Origin: Chitinophaga pinensis
GTDB taxonomy: Bacteria > Bacteroidota > Bacteroidia > Chitinophagales > Chitinophagaceae
Assembly: GCA_945860605.1 (NCBI GenBank)
Contig: CAMAQL010000011.1
Span: 1 to 38,427, forward strand
Reading direction: 5' to 3'
DNA length: 38,427 nt
The notes under the pieces were generated by a model, which saw nothing but the letters and a program-made list of their open reading frames with translations, did no database searches and was not told the origin of the DNA. Below, in pieces: positions 9,221 through 17,061 of the stretch; the first letter of the stretch is position 1, and each line of letters begins with the position of its first letter. The translations under genes were made by a program, and so were the position numbers.

Positions 9221-10546
9221 ATGAATAAAATATTTGCAGTATTGCTTTTCGCAATCTCAATGGCAGCTTGTAACCAGTCAAATGACTATAAAAAAATTAC
9301 CAATAACCCTGACCTATATGCCTATACAGTGCATGAATTAAATCAGGTGGTAATGGGTAATAATTTTAGTCCAATTGTGGCATCCAGAAACTATGCTTAT
9401 GCAGCCATTGCAGGCTATGAAGTGGTTGCAGCAGGTGATCCAACAGCTTTCCAAAGTTTAGCTGGACAATTAAAGGGATTAACAGCATTGCCTAAACCAA
9501 AAGACACGGCAAATATTGACTTTCCATATGCCGCATTGGTTGCGTATGCCACAGTGGGCCAAGCAGTGACTTTTCCAGAGGGAAGTATGCAAGACTACAC
9601 AGATAGTTTAAGAAAATTGGTGAAGCAAAATGGCATGTCAGGTAAAATGCTTGAGGCATCTGAAGCATTTGCAAAGGAAGTAAGTACATCCATTATTGCT
9701 TGGAGTAAAAAAGACAATTATGCACAAACAAGAAGTGCTGAAAGATATACTGTAAAAGATTCACCAGGACGTTGGGTGCCAACACCACCTATGTATGCTT
9801 CTGCAGCCGAACCACATTGGGCGGAGATTAGAACAATGGCCATTGATAGTGCTAGCCAGTTCAGACCTTCACCGCCACCTGCTTTTAATGTCACAGATAA
9901 AAACAGTGCGTATTATAAGCATTTAATGATGGTAAAAAATGCAGGGGATAGCTTAACCGAGGAACAAAAACATATTGCTAATTTCTGGGATGACAATCCA
10001 TTTAAAGTGAATGTGACAGGACATGCCATGTTTAGCACCAAAAAGTTTTCTCCTCCAGGGCATTGGATGAGTATTGTAGGGATTGCCAATAAAACAGCAA
10101 AGACAGATTTTAATACTGCTGTGTATGCATACGCAAAAACGGCAATTGCCTTATTTGATGCGTTCATCCACACATGGGATGCAAAGTATACCTACAAAAC
10201 AGTTCGTCCAGAAACAGTGATCAATAAATACATCGACCCAAATTGGAGACCGCTTTTACAAACCCCTGCCTTCCCAGAATATACCTGTGGACACTCTACT
10301 ATTTCAGCTTCGGCTGCTGAAGCTTTAACAAGTGTCTATGGCGATAATTTTGCTTATACTGACTCTACCGAACTAGAATTTGGTATTGAAAACAGAAGCT
10401 TCAAATCGTTTAGACATGCAGCAGAAGAAAATAACTTGGGACGTTTTTACGGGGGTATCCATTTTCATAATTCTTGTATCACAAGTACAGAAAAGGGACA
10501 GGCTTTAGGAAACTATATTGTTTCTAAATTAAAAATGAAAAATTAA
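9221..10546 (+). CDS. Vanadium-dependent haloperoxidase-like PAP2 lipoprotein
   Basis: The start at 9221 gives a lipoprotein signal with lipobox SMAAC (Cys17); the upstream in-frame ATG at 9158 would hide it. The 441-residue protein has the three PAP2/haloperoxidase motifs: K322-x6-R329-P330, the CGHS segment with H358, and R408-x5-H414 in GRFYGGIHF. These residues bind vanadate in haloperoxidases or phosphate in PAP2 phosphatases. The spacing and length fit the vanadium chloro/bromoperoxidase branch better than small membrane PAP2 enzymes. The Asp often found four residues after the last His is Ser418 here, so true halogen oxidation is uncertain and a secreted acid phosphatase is possible. 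It probably faces the periplasm or cell surface. The outer-membrane barrel gene follows 38 bp downstream. Confidence 0.85.
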   Translation: MNKIFAVLLFAISMAACNQSNDYKKITNNPDLYAYTVHELNQVVMGNNFSPIVASRNYAYAAIAGYEVVAAGDPTAFQSLAGQLKGLTALPKPKDTANIDFPYAALVAYATVGQAVTFPEGSMQDYTDSLRKLVKQNGMSGKMLEASEAFAKEVSTSIIAWSKKDNYAQTRSAERYTVKDSPGRWVPTPPMYASAAEPHWAEIRTMAIDSASQFRPSPPPAFNVTDKNSAYYKHLMMVKNAGDSLTEEQKHIANFWDDNPFKVNVTGHAMFSTKKFSPPGHWMSIVGIANKTAKTDFNTAVYAYAKTAIALFDAFIHTWDAKYTYKTVRPETVINKYIDPNWRPLLQTPAFPEYTCGHSTISASAAEALTSVYGDNFAYTDSTELEFGIENRSFKSFRHAAEENNLGRFYGGIHFHNSCITSTEKGQALGNYIVSKLKMKN

Positions 10547-10584
10547 GTTCAAGTCAATTGAATTGTAGAAAAATTAACTAACAC

Positions 10585-11679
10585 ATGAAAAAATCAATCA
10601 TATTATTGGCATTATTATGCCTTGGTTTTATGAATCAATCAAATGCACAAGGCTGTGTAGCTATTAGAACAGTAGGCGGCTTGTGTACAATGGAGCATGC
10701 AGGTATGCATGAAGAAGACAGTTCAAAATGGACTTTAAATATTAATTATAGGTACTTTACTTCTTACAAACATTTTAATGGCAGAGACGAACAAAAATTT
10801 AGAGTAGAAGAAGGATCGGAAGTAATTAATTATATGAGTGCAATGGATTTTAATTTATTAAGAAACATCAATAGTAAATGGATGGTAGGTATCAATATAC
10901 CACTTGTGAATTATGATCGTACATCAAAATACGAACATTTGGGAAACACGAGTCCTTATCGTTTTGCAACATCAGCAAGAGGCTTGGGTGATATACGTCT
11001 TGCAGCCTATAGATGGTTGATTGCACCTGATGCCAATAAAAAAGGAAATTTAATGGCAGGACTAGGTATCAAATTACCAACAGGGAATTTTAAGGCACAG
11101 GATGAATTTCAATTTGCCGCTAACGCGCGTAGAATTGGTTATGTAGATCAGTCTATTCAACCAGGTGATGGAGGATTTGGTGTGACTGTTGAATTAAATG
11201 GATTTAGACAAATTAATACAACATGGAGTGCTTATGCCAACGCATTTTATTTATTGAATCCTAGGGACAATAATGGGGTAAGTACAGCAAGAGGTGGTAC
11301 CCCTTCTGCAACTGCCATTAGGTATACATCGAATGTGATGAGTGTGGCAGACCAATACATGGTTCGATCAGGATTGAATTACAGTAAACAAGCTTGGGCT
11401 TATTCATTAGGTTTAAGGTATGAGTGTATTCCAACTTATGACTTGATAGGGAAGAGCACTGGATTTAGAAGGCCTGGTAATATTTTATCTGCTGAGCCAG
11501 GCGTAACCTATATGTATAAAAAGTATAATTTTTTCCTATACACTCCAGTGGCTTTAAGACGTGAAAGACCACAGAGCTACCCAGATATTGTAAGAACTAA
11601 TTTGACAGGTGTGTTCGCAAGAGGAGATGCTGCATTTGCAGACTATAGTGTTAATGTAGGAATGAGTTTCAGATTTTAA
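10585..11679 (+). CDS. Outer-membrane beta-barrel protein (porin/transporter-like)
   Basis: A 364-residue protein with a clear signal peptide (MKKSIILLALLCLGFMNQSNA, cut before QGC). After it come alternating amphipathic strands separated by turns and a C-terminal aromatic strand ending in MSFRF, which is typical of proteins inserted by the BAM complex. The layout (WTLNINYRYF..., GLGDIRLAAYRW, GLGIKLPTGNF, FFLYTPVALRRERP) resembles the MetA-pathway phenol-degradation or transporter-like barrels. Two Cys near the mature N-terminus (GC...LC) may form a disulphide. It lies in tandem with the haloperoxidase-like gene, so it may pass substrate or product for it; this is inferred only from position. 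Its stop overlaps the stop of the convergent amylosucrase gene by 4 bp. Confidence 0.75.
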   Translation: MKKSIILLALLCLGFMNQSNAQGCVAIRTVGGLCTMEHAGMHEEDSSKWTLNINYRYFTSYKHFNGRDEQKFRVEEGSEVINYMSAMDFNLLRNINSKWMVGINIPLVNYDRTSKYEHLGNTSPYRFATSARGLGDIRLAAYRWLIAPDANKKGNLMAGLGIKLPTGNFKAQDEFQFAANARRIGYVDQSIQPGDGGFGVTVELNGFRQINTTWSAYANAFYLLNPRDNNGVSTARGGTPSATAIRYTSNVMSVADQYMVRSGLNYSKQAWAYSLGLRYECIPTYDLIGKSTGFRRPGNILSAEPGVTYMYKKYNFFLYTPVALRRERPQSYPDIVRTNLTGVFARGDAAFADYSVNVGMSFRF

Positions 11680-13625
11680 TCAATGACTTCTAAAATAGCG
11701 AACTGATAAGCGCTTAATACAAAAAATTCGTTGTCATTACCAACATGATGTGTAAGGCCAGTCCAATGATCTTTTAATTGTGCTGGCCTTATTCCATGTT
11801 CCTTAAAAGTATACCAAGTGACATAAGCGTCGCTTGCTTGATAATTAAAAAGGCAGAATATTTTTTTGTCTTCAAAGGAACGGATGAAACTAGCCACATG
11901 CATATTATGCGGTGTCATCCAAGTTACATTACTTGAGTCGCTCAATATGGGCAATGCTTTTCGAATTTGAATTAACTGCTTTGTTGCATTAAAGACACGA
12001 TATTCCACAGTTCCTTTCTTTTTCCTTTGTTCATTTTTAGTCCAGTCAATGATTGGTCGATGCATCCACCTATTGTCATAGCTTTTACCTGGGTCATTTA
12101 AATAACTATAGTCATTGGTATAAGCCATTTCGTCTCCGTAATACAACATAGGGATACCCCCCATGAACATAGAATGCGCCTGCATTAAAATAATTTTTCT
12201 CAATGCATTTTCTATTTCACCTGCATTGTTCCAGGCCATTGCTTTTTCTAATCCACATAGGGATGCAAGAGATCCACTAATGCGTGCGTCATTTGTTTTT
12301 GGATTGACAGAAAATAAGGCACCAGCTGCAAGGGATCCGTCATGATTGCCCGAATAATAATTTTTTAAATAGGTTCTATGAGCATAGGGATCAAAACCAG
12401 CACTTGCAATGATCTCGTCGTCATAACCCAATCCAATATCATCATGGCATCTTGTGTAGGAGATCCAAGTACAACCATATGGCTTTTGTAAAATTGGATG
12501 CTGTGCATTGAGCATGATCCTTGTATCACCTGTAGCAAGCGCATCCCATTGCAATGCCATTTGTGTGGCATTATAAGCGACATCACATTCGTTTGCAGTG
12601 TAGTTGTCTGTGCCAAAATATTTGATGATTTCTTTAGGGGCTACAATGGCCTCACCTAATAATGCCATACCTGGGCTTGCTACTTGAGTACATTGTTTGA
12701 TGAGTCTAAGTAAGGTATGTGCTTTAGGTAAATTTTGACAGCCAGTACCAATCTCCTTCCAAATAAATGCAGGTGCATCTATGCGTAAAATATCAACACC
12801 CAAATTCGCGTAAAATAAAATCGTATCCATCATGGCCACCAATACATTTGGATTGCTAAAATTTAAGTCCCATTGATAATGATGGAATACGGTCATCACC
12901 CATTTGTTACATTCAGGAACAAAGGTGAAACTCCCAGGGGAGGATTCAGGAAAAATTTCAGGCATGGTTTGATCTAATTGATCGGGTATGTTTCGATTAT
13001 CATAGAAATAAAAGAAATCTTGATAATAAGCATCTCCAGCCTTTGCCTTCTGTGCCCACTCGTGATGGTGGGAAGTATGATTTAAAACAATGTCCAACAT
13101 TAAATACATATTGGATGCATTCATGTCTGCAATTAGATTTTCTACATCCTGCAAATTCCCAAATCTGCTTGCTACTTTTCTAAAATCCGACACCGCATAA
13201 CCTCCATCACTCTCTCCTGCGGGACTTTCAAAGATGGGCATTAAGTGTAAAAAATTAACGCCTAGTTCTTTAAAGTAATCCAATTTTTTTTGCAGTCCTT
13301 GAATGTTTTCACTGAATCGGTCCACATACAAACTCATCCCAGTAATTTCATTGCTTAAATACCAATGACCCTGCTTGGACTTTTGTGCATCTTTTTTTAA
13401 TAAGACTTTTGATCTCTCCTTGTATTGCTGTATCAGTGTAATTAATAGGCCTTCGAATGCTTCATTTCTTTTTGGATGGTATGCATACACTTCATCAAAT
13501 AAGTTTTCGATGGCACCTATATGCGCTAAAAATTGTTGACTAAAAGCCTTGTCTTTTTTTGTTGTGTCAACTTTGTATTTCGATAAGAGGTCTGTACCAA
13601 ATTGATGTAATGGGGTCATTTTCAC
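11676..13625 (-). CDS. Amylosucrase (GH13 family, sucrose glucosyltransferase)
   Basis: A 649-residue cytoplasmic enzyme without a signal peptide, close in length to Neisseria amylosucrase. It moves the glucose of sucrose onto an alpha-1,4-glucan and releases fructose. The GH13 active site is complete: nucleophile D283 in ILRIDAPAF, acid/base E325 in LLGEAIVAP, and H394-D395 in TRCHDDIG. Amylosucrase-specific context is present: GYAVSDFR, LMLDIVLNHTS, YQWDLNFSNP and FIWKEIGTGCQNLPKAH. The N-terminal 90 residues match the helical cap of the family. Sucrose hydrolases of the same subfamily look alike, so pure hydrolysis cannot be excluded. It is the last gene of the cassette, 14 bp after the fructokinase. 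Confidence 0.92.
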   Translation of the reverse strand: MKMTPLHQFGTDLLSKYKVDTTKKDKAFSQQFLAHIGAIENLFDEVYAYHPKRNEAFEGLLITLIQQYKERSKVLLKKDAQKSKQGHWYLSNEITGMSLYVDRFSENIQGLQKKLDYFKELGVNFLHLMPIFESPAGESDGGYAVSDFRKVASRFGNLQDVENLIADMNASNMYLMLDIVLNHTSHHHEWAQKAKAGDAYYQDFFYFYDNRNIPDQLDQTMPEIFPESSPGSFTFVPECNKWVMTVFHHYQWDLNFSNPNVLVAMMDTILFYANLGVDILRIDAPAFIWKEIGTGCQNLPKAHTLLRLIKQCTQVASPGMALLGEAIVAPKEIIKYFGTDNYTANECDVAYNATQMALQWDALATGDTRIMLNAQHPILQKPYGCTWISYTRCHDDIGLGYDDEIIASAGFDPYAHRTYLKNYYSGNHDGSLAAGALFSVNPKTNDARISGSLASLCGLEKAMAWNNAGEIENALRKIILMQAHSMFMGGIPMLYYGDEMAYTNDYSYLNDPGKSYDNRWMHRPIIDWTKNEQRKKKGTVEYRVFNATKQLIQIRKALPILSDSSNVTWMTPHNMHVASFIRSFEDKKIFCLFNYQASDAYVTWYTFKEHGIRPAQLKDHWTGLTHHVGNDNEFFVLSAYQFAILEVID

Positions 13626-13639
13626 AGTGCACTTGCAAT

Positions 13640-14593
13640 TTAGGAATTGAAAATAGAATTGTTTAAATGCTTAAATGCTTCCATAGCGCCCATGTATTCA
13701 CATGTTCTTGCGCCTGCTTTATTGGCATTGGCAATCATGGTGCGCCATGATTCAATTGGTAGGGTAGGTAAATCACTAGGTGTAGTTCCAAGCAACTGAT
13801 ACAAAACAGCACCTACAAAAGCATCCCCAGCGCCGGTTGCATCTATAGCAGTAATTGGAATACTTGAAATAATTTCAGTACCATGACCTGTCGATAATAA
13901 AGTGCCTTCATTGCCCAAGGTGATTGCAAATACGGCATTTGTTTTTGCTCTTAAAGCAGCTGCTGCAGCATCCACGGTATCAAGTCCAGTAATTAAGATG
14001 GCTTCTTCGTCACTTAGTTTAAAAAAATCACATGCGGCAATATAATGCCAGGACTGAGTAATAAAACTTTCAGTCGTATTCGGGAATAATAAATGTCGAT
14101 AGTTGGGATCAAAACTAATTAATGCACCGGCTTCTTTTGCTTGATTCAATAAATCGATATAGGTTGCTTGTAAAGGTCCAGGTAAAAATCCTGTCGCAGA
14201 TCCAAAATGCACAATATCATATTCCTTTAAATTCAATCCTGCTAAATCGGCCATGGACAATTGTCCATCGGCGCCTCTGTTAAAATAAAAATCGCGTTCT
14301 CCATCCTCCATTAAAGAAACGAAGGCAAAAGTGGTAAATGCGTTGGGGTCTTGAATGACCCATTTTGTATTCACACCCATTTCACTCATTAAATCAATCA
14401 AGTGTTGACCAAAAGGATCCTTGCCCACCTTCGCGGCCATGTCTACATGGCCACCAAGCGCAGCAATAGCGGCTGCTACATTCGCTGGAGCACCACCTGC
14501 TTTTTTTAAAAAATTTTGCCCATCCGCTAGTCGACTTCCTCGGTCGGTACAAATCATATCTATCAAGGCCTCTCCAATACACAATACTTTCAT
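13640..14593 (-). CDS. Fructokinase (PfkB/ribokinase family)
   Basis: A 317-residue sugar kinase that uses ATP to phosphorylate, most likely, fructose. It shows both PfkB signatures: the N-terminal glycine-rich GGAPANVAAAIAALGG near residue 32, and the C-terminal AIDATGAGDAFVGA with the catalytic base D257. The start GEALIDMI is usual for bacterial fructokinases. The substrate is inferred from the neighbours: the permease upstream and amylosucrase 14 bp downstream, which would release fructose. The three genes read in one direction with short gaps (28 and 14 bp) and form one operon. 2-keto-3-deoxygluconate kinase is the main alternative in this family but fits the context less well. Confidence 0.9.
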   Translation of the reverse strand: MKVLCIGEALIDMICTDRGSRLADGQNFLKKAGGAPANVAAAIAALGGHVDMAAKVGKDPFGQHLIDLMSEMGVNTKWVIQDPNAFTTFAFVSLMEDGERDFYFNRGADGQLSMADLAGLNLKEYDIVHFGSATGFLPGPLQATYIDLLNQAKEAGALISFDPNYRHLLFPNTTESFITQSWHYIAACDFFKLSDEEAILITGLDTVDAAAAALRAKTNAVFAITLGNEGTLLSTGHGTEIISSIPITAIDATGAGDAFVGAVLYQLLGTTPSDLPTLPIESWRTMIANANKAGARTCEYMGAMEAFKHLNNSIFNS

Positions 14594-14621
14594 ATCCTTT
14601 TATTTTAGATCAATATCAATA

Positions 14622-15959
14622 TTAATGTCCACCATTCATGGTCATGGTACCATCATTGTTTTGTTGTTTGCCTGAACTTTGGATGAACAAAGTAGCAACT
14701 GCTGCAAGCAATAACAAGACGCCCGCAAAGCTAATGGCTTTCCCTGGGTCATTGTTTAGGAAATGTTTTAAAATATAACCAAAGCTTAGATTTTGAATCA
14801 ACATTGGAATGACTATCATCATATTGATGATACCCATGTAAACGCCATACTTTTCTTTTGGAATTTTATCCACAACCAATAAATAGGGAATGCCCATCAT
14901 ACTTGCCCAAGCCACACCAAATCCTGCCATCGGGACAAACAATAAATTTTTATCTGTGATATGCGGGAACACTAATAAACCAATAGCTGCCATGATCAAA
15001 CAGATTACATGAATCATTTTTGGACTTATTTTTTTCGCCAACCAAAGTAAAAAGAAGGCACTTACAAAAGTGATTATATTATACCAACCATTCACCAATC
15101 CTGACCAACCCACTGCTTCGTCATATGCTGGGTTATTTTGGTAGACGGTGGTATTCCAAACAGACTGTGCAATACTTTTTGATGCGTTTTGCCAATAACA
15201 AAAAAGGGCATACCATTGAAACAAGTAGACCAATGCTAATTGCCACATGACTCTAGGCATATTGCCAATGGCATTACCAATTTCTTTGAAAGGGGTAAAT
15301 ACATTTATTTTTTCCGCCTTCAATGCAATTAATTCTTCCTCTGTAGGTGGAATCTCAGGTGTTTTAAATACCGACCAGCCAACGGTTACAATAGAACAAA
15401 TACTTCCTAGAAAAAAAGAGGCATACACCCAATAAGGTAGACTGCCATAGGTTCCTGGAATATTTTTCTGAAACACAAATAAAGAAATATTCGCTAAAGT
15501 GATACCCAAGCCTGTAAAAAAGCTTTGTGTTAAAAAACCTGTAGCGTGTTGTTCGCTTGGTAATTTATCTGCAATAAATGCTCTATAAGGTTCCATGGCA
15601 GTATTGTTTGCAGCATCCAATACCCATAATAATCCCACCGCCATCCACAGTGCACTACTAAAAGGATAAAGGAATAAACAGATACTACATAATAAAGCAC
15701 CAATTAAAAAGTAAGGCTTGCGTCTTCCAAATCTTGGCGACCAAGTTTTATCACTTATTGCACCAATGATGGGTTGAATGAGTAAGCCTGTCATGGGGCC
15801 AGCTAAGTTGAGCATGGGAATTTGGTCCGGACTTGCGCCCAACATATCATAAATAGGATTCACTGCAGATTGTTGTAATCCAAAACTGTATTGGATTCCT
15901 AAGAAACCAACATTCATGTTGATGACCTGCGAAAAGGATAACCTTGGTTTAAAACTCAT
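14622..15959 (-). CDS. MFS sugar permease, SLC45/sucrose-transporter-like
   Basis: A 445-residue inner-membrane carrier with about 12 hydrophobic segments. I chose the ATG at 15959 (MSFKPRLSFSQVINMN) over one 60 bp upstream, because the family begins with this short cytoplasmic lead. The loop between helices 2 and 3 reads SDKTWSPRFGRRKPYF, the MFS signature as seen in SLC45 and plant sucrose/H+ symporters. A second family feature is DAANNTAMEPYRAFIADKL in helix 4. It is the first gene of the cassette with fructokinase and amylosucrase, so sucrose is the likely substrate; maltose or a related glucoside is possible. No LacI or AraC regulator is encoded beside it. Confidence 0.87.
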   Translation of the reverse strand: MSFKPRLSFSQVINMNVGFLGIQYSFGLQQSAVNPIYDMLGASPDQIPMLNLAGPMTGLLIQPIIGAISDKTWSPRFGRRKPYFLIGALLCSICLFLYPFSSALWMAVGLLWVLDAANNTAMEPYRAFIADKLPSEQHATGFLTQSFFTGLGITLANISLFVFQKNIPGTYGSLPYWVYASFFLGSICSIVTVGWSVFKTPEIPPTEEELIALKAEKINVFTPFKEIGNAIGNMPRVMWQLALVYLFQWYALFCYWQNASKSIAQSVWNTTVYQNNPAYDEAVGWSGLVNGWYNIITFVSAFFLLWLAKKISPKMIHVICLIMAAIGLLVFPHITDKNLLFVPMAGFGVAWASMMGIPYLLVVDKIPKEKYGVYMGIINMMIVIPMLIQNLSFGYILKHFLNNDPGKAISFAGVLLLLAAVATLFIQSSGKQQNNDGTMTMNGGH

Positions 15960-16014
15960 ATTATAGTATTTAAGCAATGCGTTCTTTAAATATAGTGATT
16001 TTGTCTTTTTTACT

Positions 16015-16024
16015 AACAATTGTT
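16015..16024. promoter_or_regulatory. Small palindrome upstream of the sucrose cassette
   Basis: AACAATTGTT is a perfect 10-bp palindrome about 56 bp before the permease start, in the 152-bp divergent region shared with the YcxB-like gene. It could be an operator for either gene, but a palindrome of this size can occur by chance. Confidence 0.3.
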
Positions 16025-16060
16025 GTTATATAATCCCTCTTTTTAGTTACTATTTTTCCA

Positions 16061-16088
16061 GCGCAAACCTTTGCGCTTTGTATCTTTG
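16061..16088 (+). promoter_or_regulatory. Candidate promoter of the YcxB-like gene with a 16-bp palindrome
   Basis: TATCTTTG (16081-16088) matches the Bacteroidota -7 element TAnnTTTG exactly and lies 24 bp before the ATG at 16112. Just upstream, GCGCAAACCTTTGCGC (16061-16076) is a perfect inverted repeat, and TTTGCG recurs at 16070 and 16085, 15 bp apart. A good -33 TTG is not seen at the usual distance. The palindrome could be an operator overlapping the polymerase site. Confidence 0.5.
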
Positions 16089-16111
16089 CGATCAATCCCT
16101 ACTTTTAGCAT

Positions 16112-16576
16112 ATGTCTATTTCAATTCAATTTCATAAATCTCAAGTGATACAAGGGCTTCGATATCATTTTATCAAGCAATCCGAAATCAAGGGCTTGAT
16201 GCTATTTGTAAATGTATATGCCATCATTACCGCGGTACTATTGTTTTATAAAAAAATCAGGCCCGAACTTTTCCTTGTTGGTTCCTTGTTGTGGATCGTA
16301 CTCATGGTATTTTTTTGGTTTTTATTACCCTGGCTATTTTATAGGAAAACCAGCATGTTCAAACAGGATTGGCAATTTAATTTTAACAGCACTGGTGCCA
16401 GTTTGGAATCAGCTACTGGAAGCGCAGCATGGGCCTGGACAGACGTGACTCGATTCTTTGAAAGTCCCTTATTTTTTCATGTTTATTTTGCCCCAAAATC
16501 CTTTTTCATCCTACCTAAAACCCATTTTAGCTACGAAGACCAGCAATTAATAAGGGGTTATTTCAAAAAAAGTTAG
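16112..16576 (+). CDS. YcxB-like small membrane protein
   Basis: A 154-residue protein with two membrane helices (about residues 29-45 and 53-75) and a short C-terminal domain of YcxB type: a beta-rich region (WQFNFNSTGASLES), a Trp-rich segment AAWAWTDVTRFFESPLFFHVYF, and the typical ending FFILPKTHFSYEDQQLIRGYFKK, in which the FxILPK motif marks the family. The role of YcxB proteins is not established. It stands alone on the plus strand between the sucrose cassette and acpP, with its own candidate promoter. Confidence 0.7.
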   Translation: MSISIQFHKSQVIQGLRYHFIKQSEIKGLMLFVNVYAIITAVLLFYKKIRPELFLVGSLLWIVLMVFFWFLLPWLFYRKTSMFKQDWQFNFNSTGASLESATGSAAWAWTDVTRFFESPLFFHVYFAPKSFFILPKTHFSYEDQQLIRGYFKKS

Positions 16577-16698
16577 CAATTGTTAGTATTTTAAGCAGTT
16601 TTTAGCCTTAAAACGACCAAAAAAAGCAGCATTCCCCTAAGATTGTCAAATGTGAAAACAAAAAGGTAAATAAACGGCTAGTATTTTGACAAAAAGTA

Positions 16699-16706
16699 TA
16701 TTTTTG
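16699..16706 (+). promoter_or_regulatory. Candidate -7 promoter element of acpP
   Basis: TATTTTTG fits TAnnTTTG exactly and lies 24 bp before the acpP ATG at 16731. A TTGAC at 16686-16690 is too close to serve as the -33 element at normal spacing. The 154 bp between the YcxB-like gene and acpP hold nothing else I recognise. Confidence 0.5.
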
Positions 16707-16730
16707 CCGCGTAATCAAAAACTTTTTACA

Positions 16731-16967
16731 ATGTCAGACATCGCAATTAGAGTTAAAAAAATTATCGTTGACAAGTTAGGTGTAGATGAAGCAGAAGTAA
16801 CAAACGAAGCTTCATTCACAAATGATTTGGGCGCGGATTCTTTAGACACAGTGGAATTAATCATGGAATTCGAAAAAGAGTTCAATATTTCTATTCCAGA
16901 CGAACAAGCAGAAACAATTACTACTGTTGGTCAAGCTGTTGCTTATTTAGAAGAGCACGCAAAATAA
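16731..16967 (+). CDS. acpP: Acyl carrier protein
   Basis: A 78-residue acidic protein that carries growing acyl chains in fatty-acid synthesis. The phosphopantetheine site is Ser37 in [15 protein letters not shown], the standard DSL motif, and the flanking helices ([32 protein letters not shown]) match the family along its length. The start at 16731 ([10 protein letters not shown]) gives the usual length; an upstream ATG at 16686 would add 15 residues and run through the candidate promoter. It lies directly before fabF and rnc, the conserved order in Bacteroidota, with a hairpin and T-tract after its stop. Confidence 0.97.
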   Translation: MSDIAIRVKKIIVDKLGVDEAEVTNEASFTNDLGADSLDTVELIMEFEKEFNISIPDEQAETITTVGQAVAYLEEHAK

Positions 16968-17005
16968 TATTGTATTATTTTATAAGCTGAAACTTCGGCA
17001 TATTT

Positions 17006-17050
17006 AATCCGCCTTTTTGAGCCTTGCTTTAAAGGCGGATTTTTATTTTA
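17006..17050 (+). terminator. Hairpin with T-tract between acpP and fabF (attenuator-like)
   Basis: Perfect 11-bp stem AATCCGCCTTT (17006-17016) and AAAGGCGGATT (17031-17041) with a 14-nt loop, followed by TTTATTTT. It has the form of an intrinsic terminator, starts 38 bp after the acpP stop and ends only about 12 bp before the fabF start. Partial read-through would give more acpP than fabF mRNA. No separate promoter fits between the hairpin and fabF. Confidence 0.8.
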
Positions 17051-17061
17051 AAAATATTCAC

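Noticed and set aside
14394-14675. Overlapping open frames on both strands at the fructokinase start
   Set aside because: They are other-frame shadows of the PfkB gene and the end of the permease gene, with no family features.
16577-16730. Searched the acpP upstream gap for a small RNA or tRNA
   Set aside because: No cloverleaf, strong hairpin or small open frame with support was seen; only a -7 promoter match.
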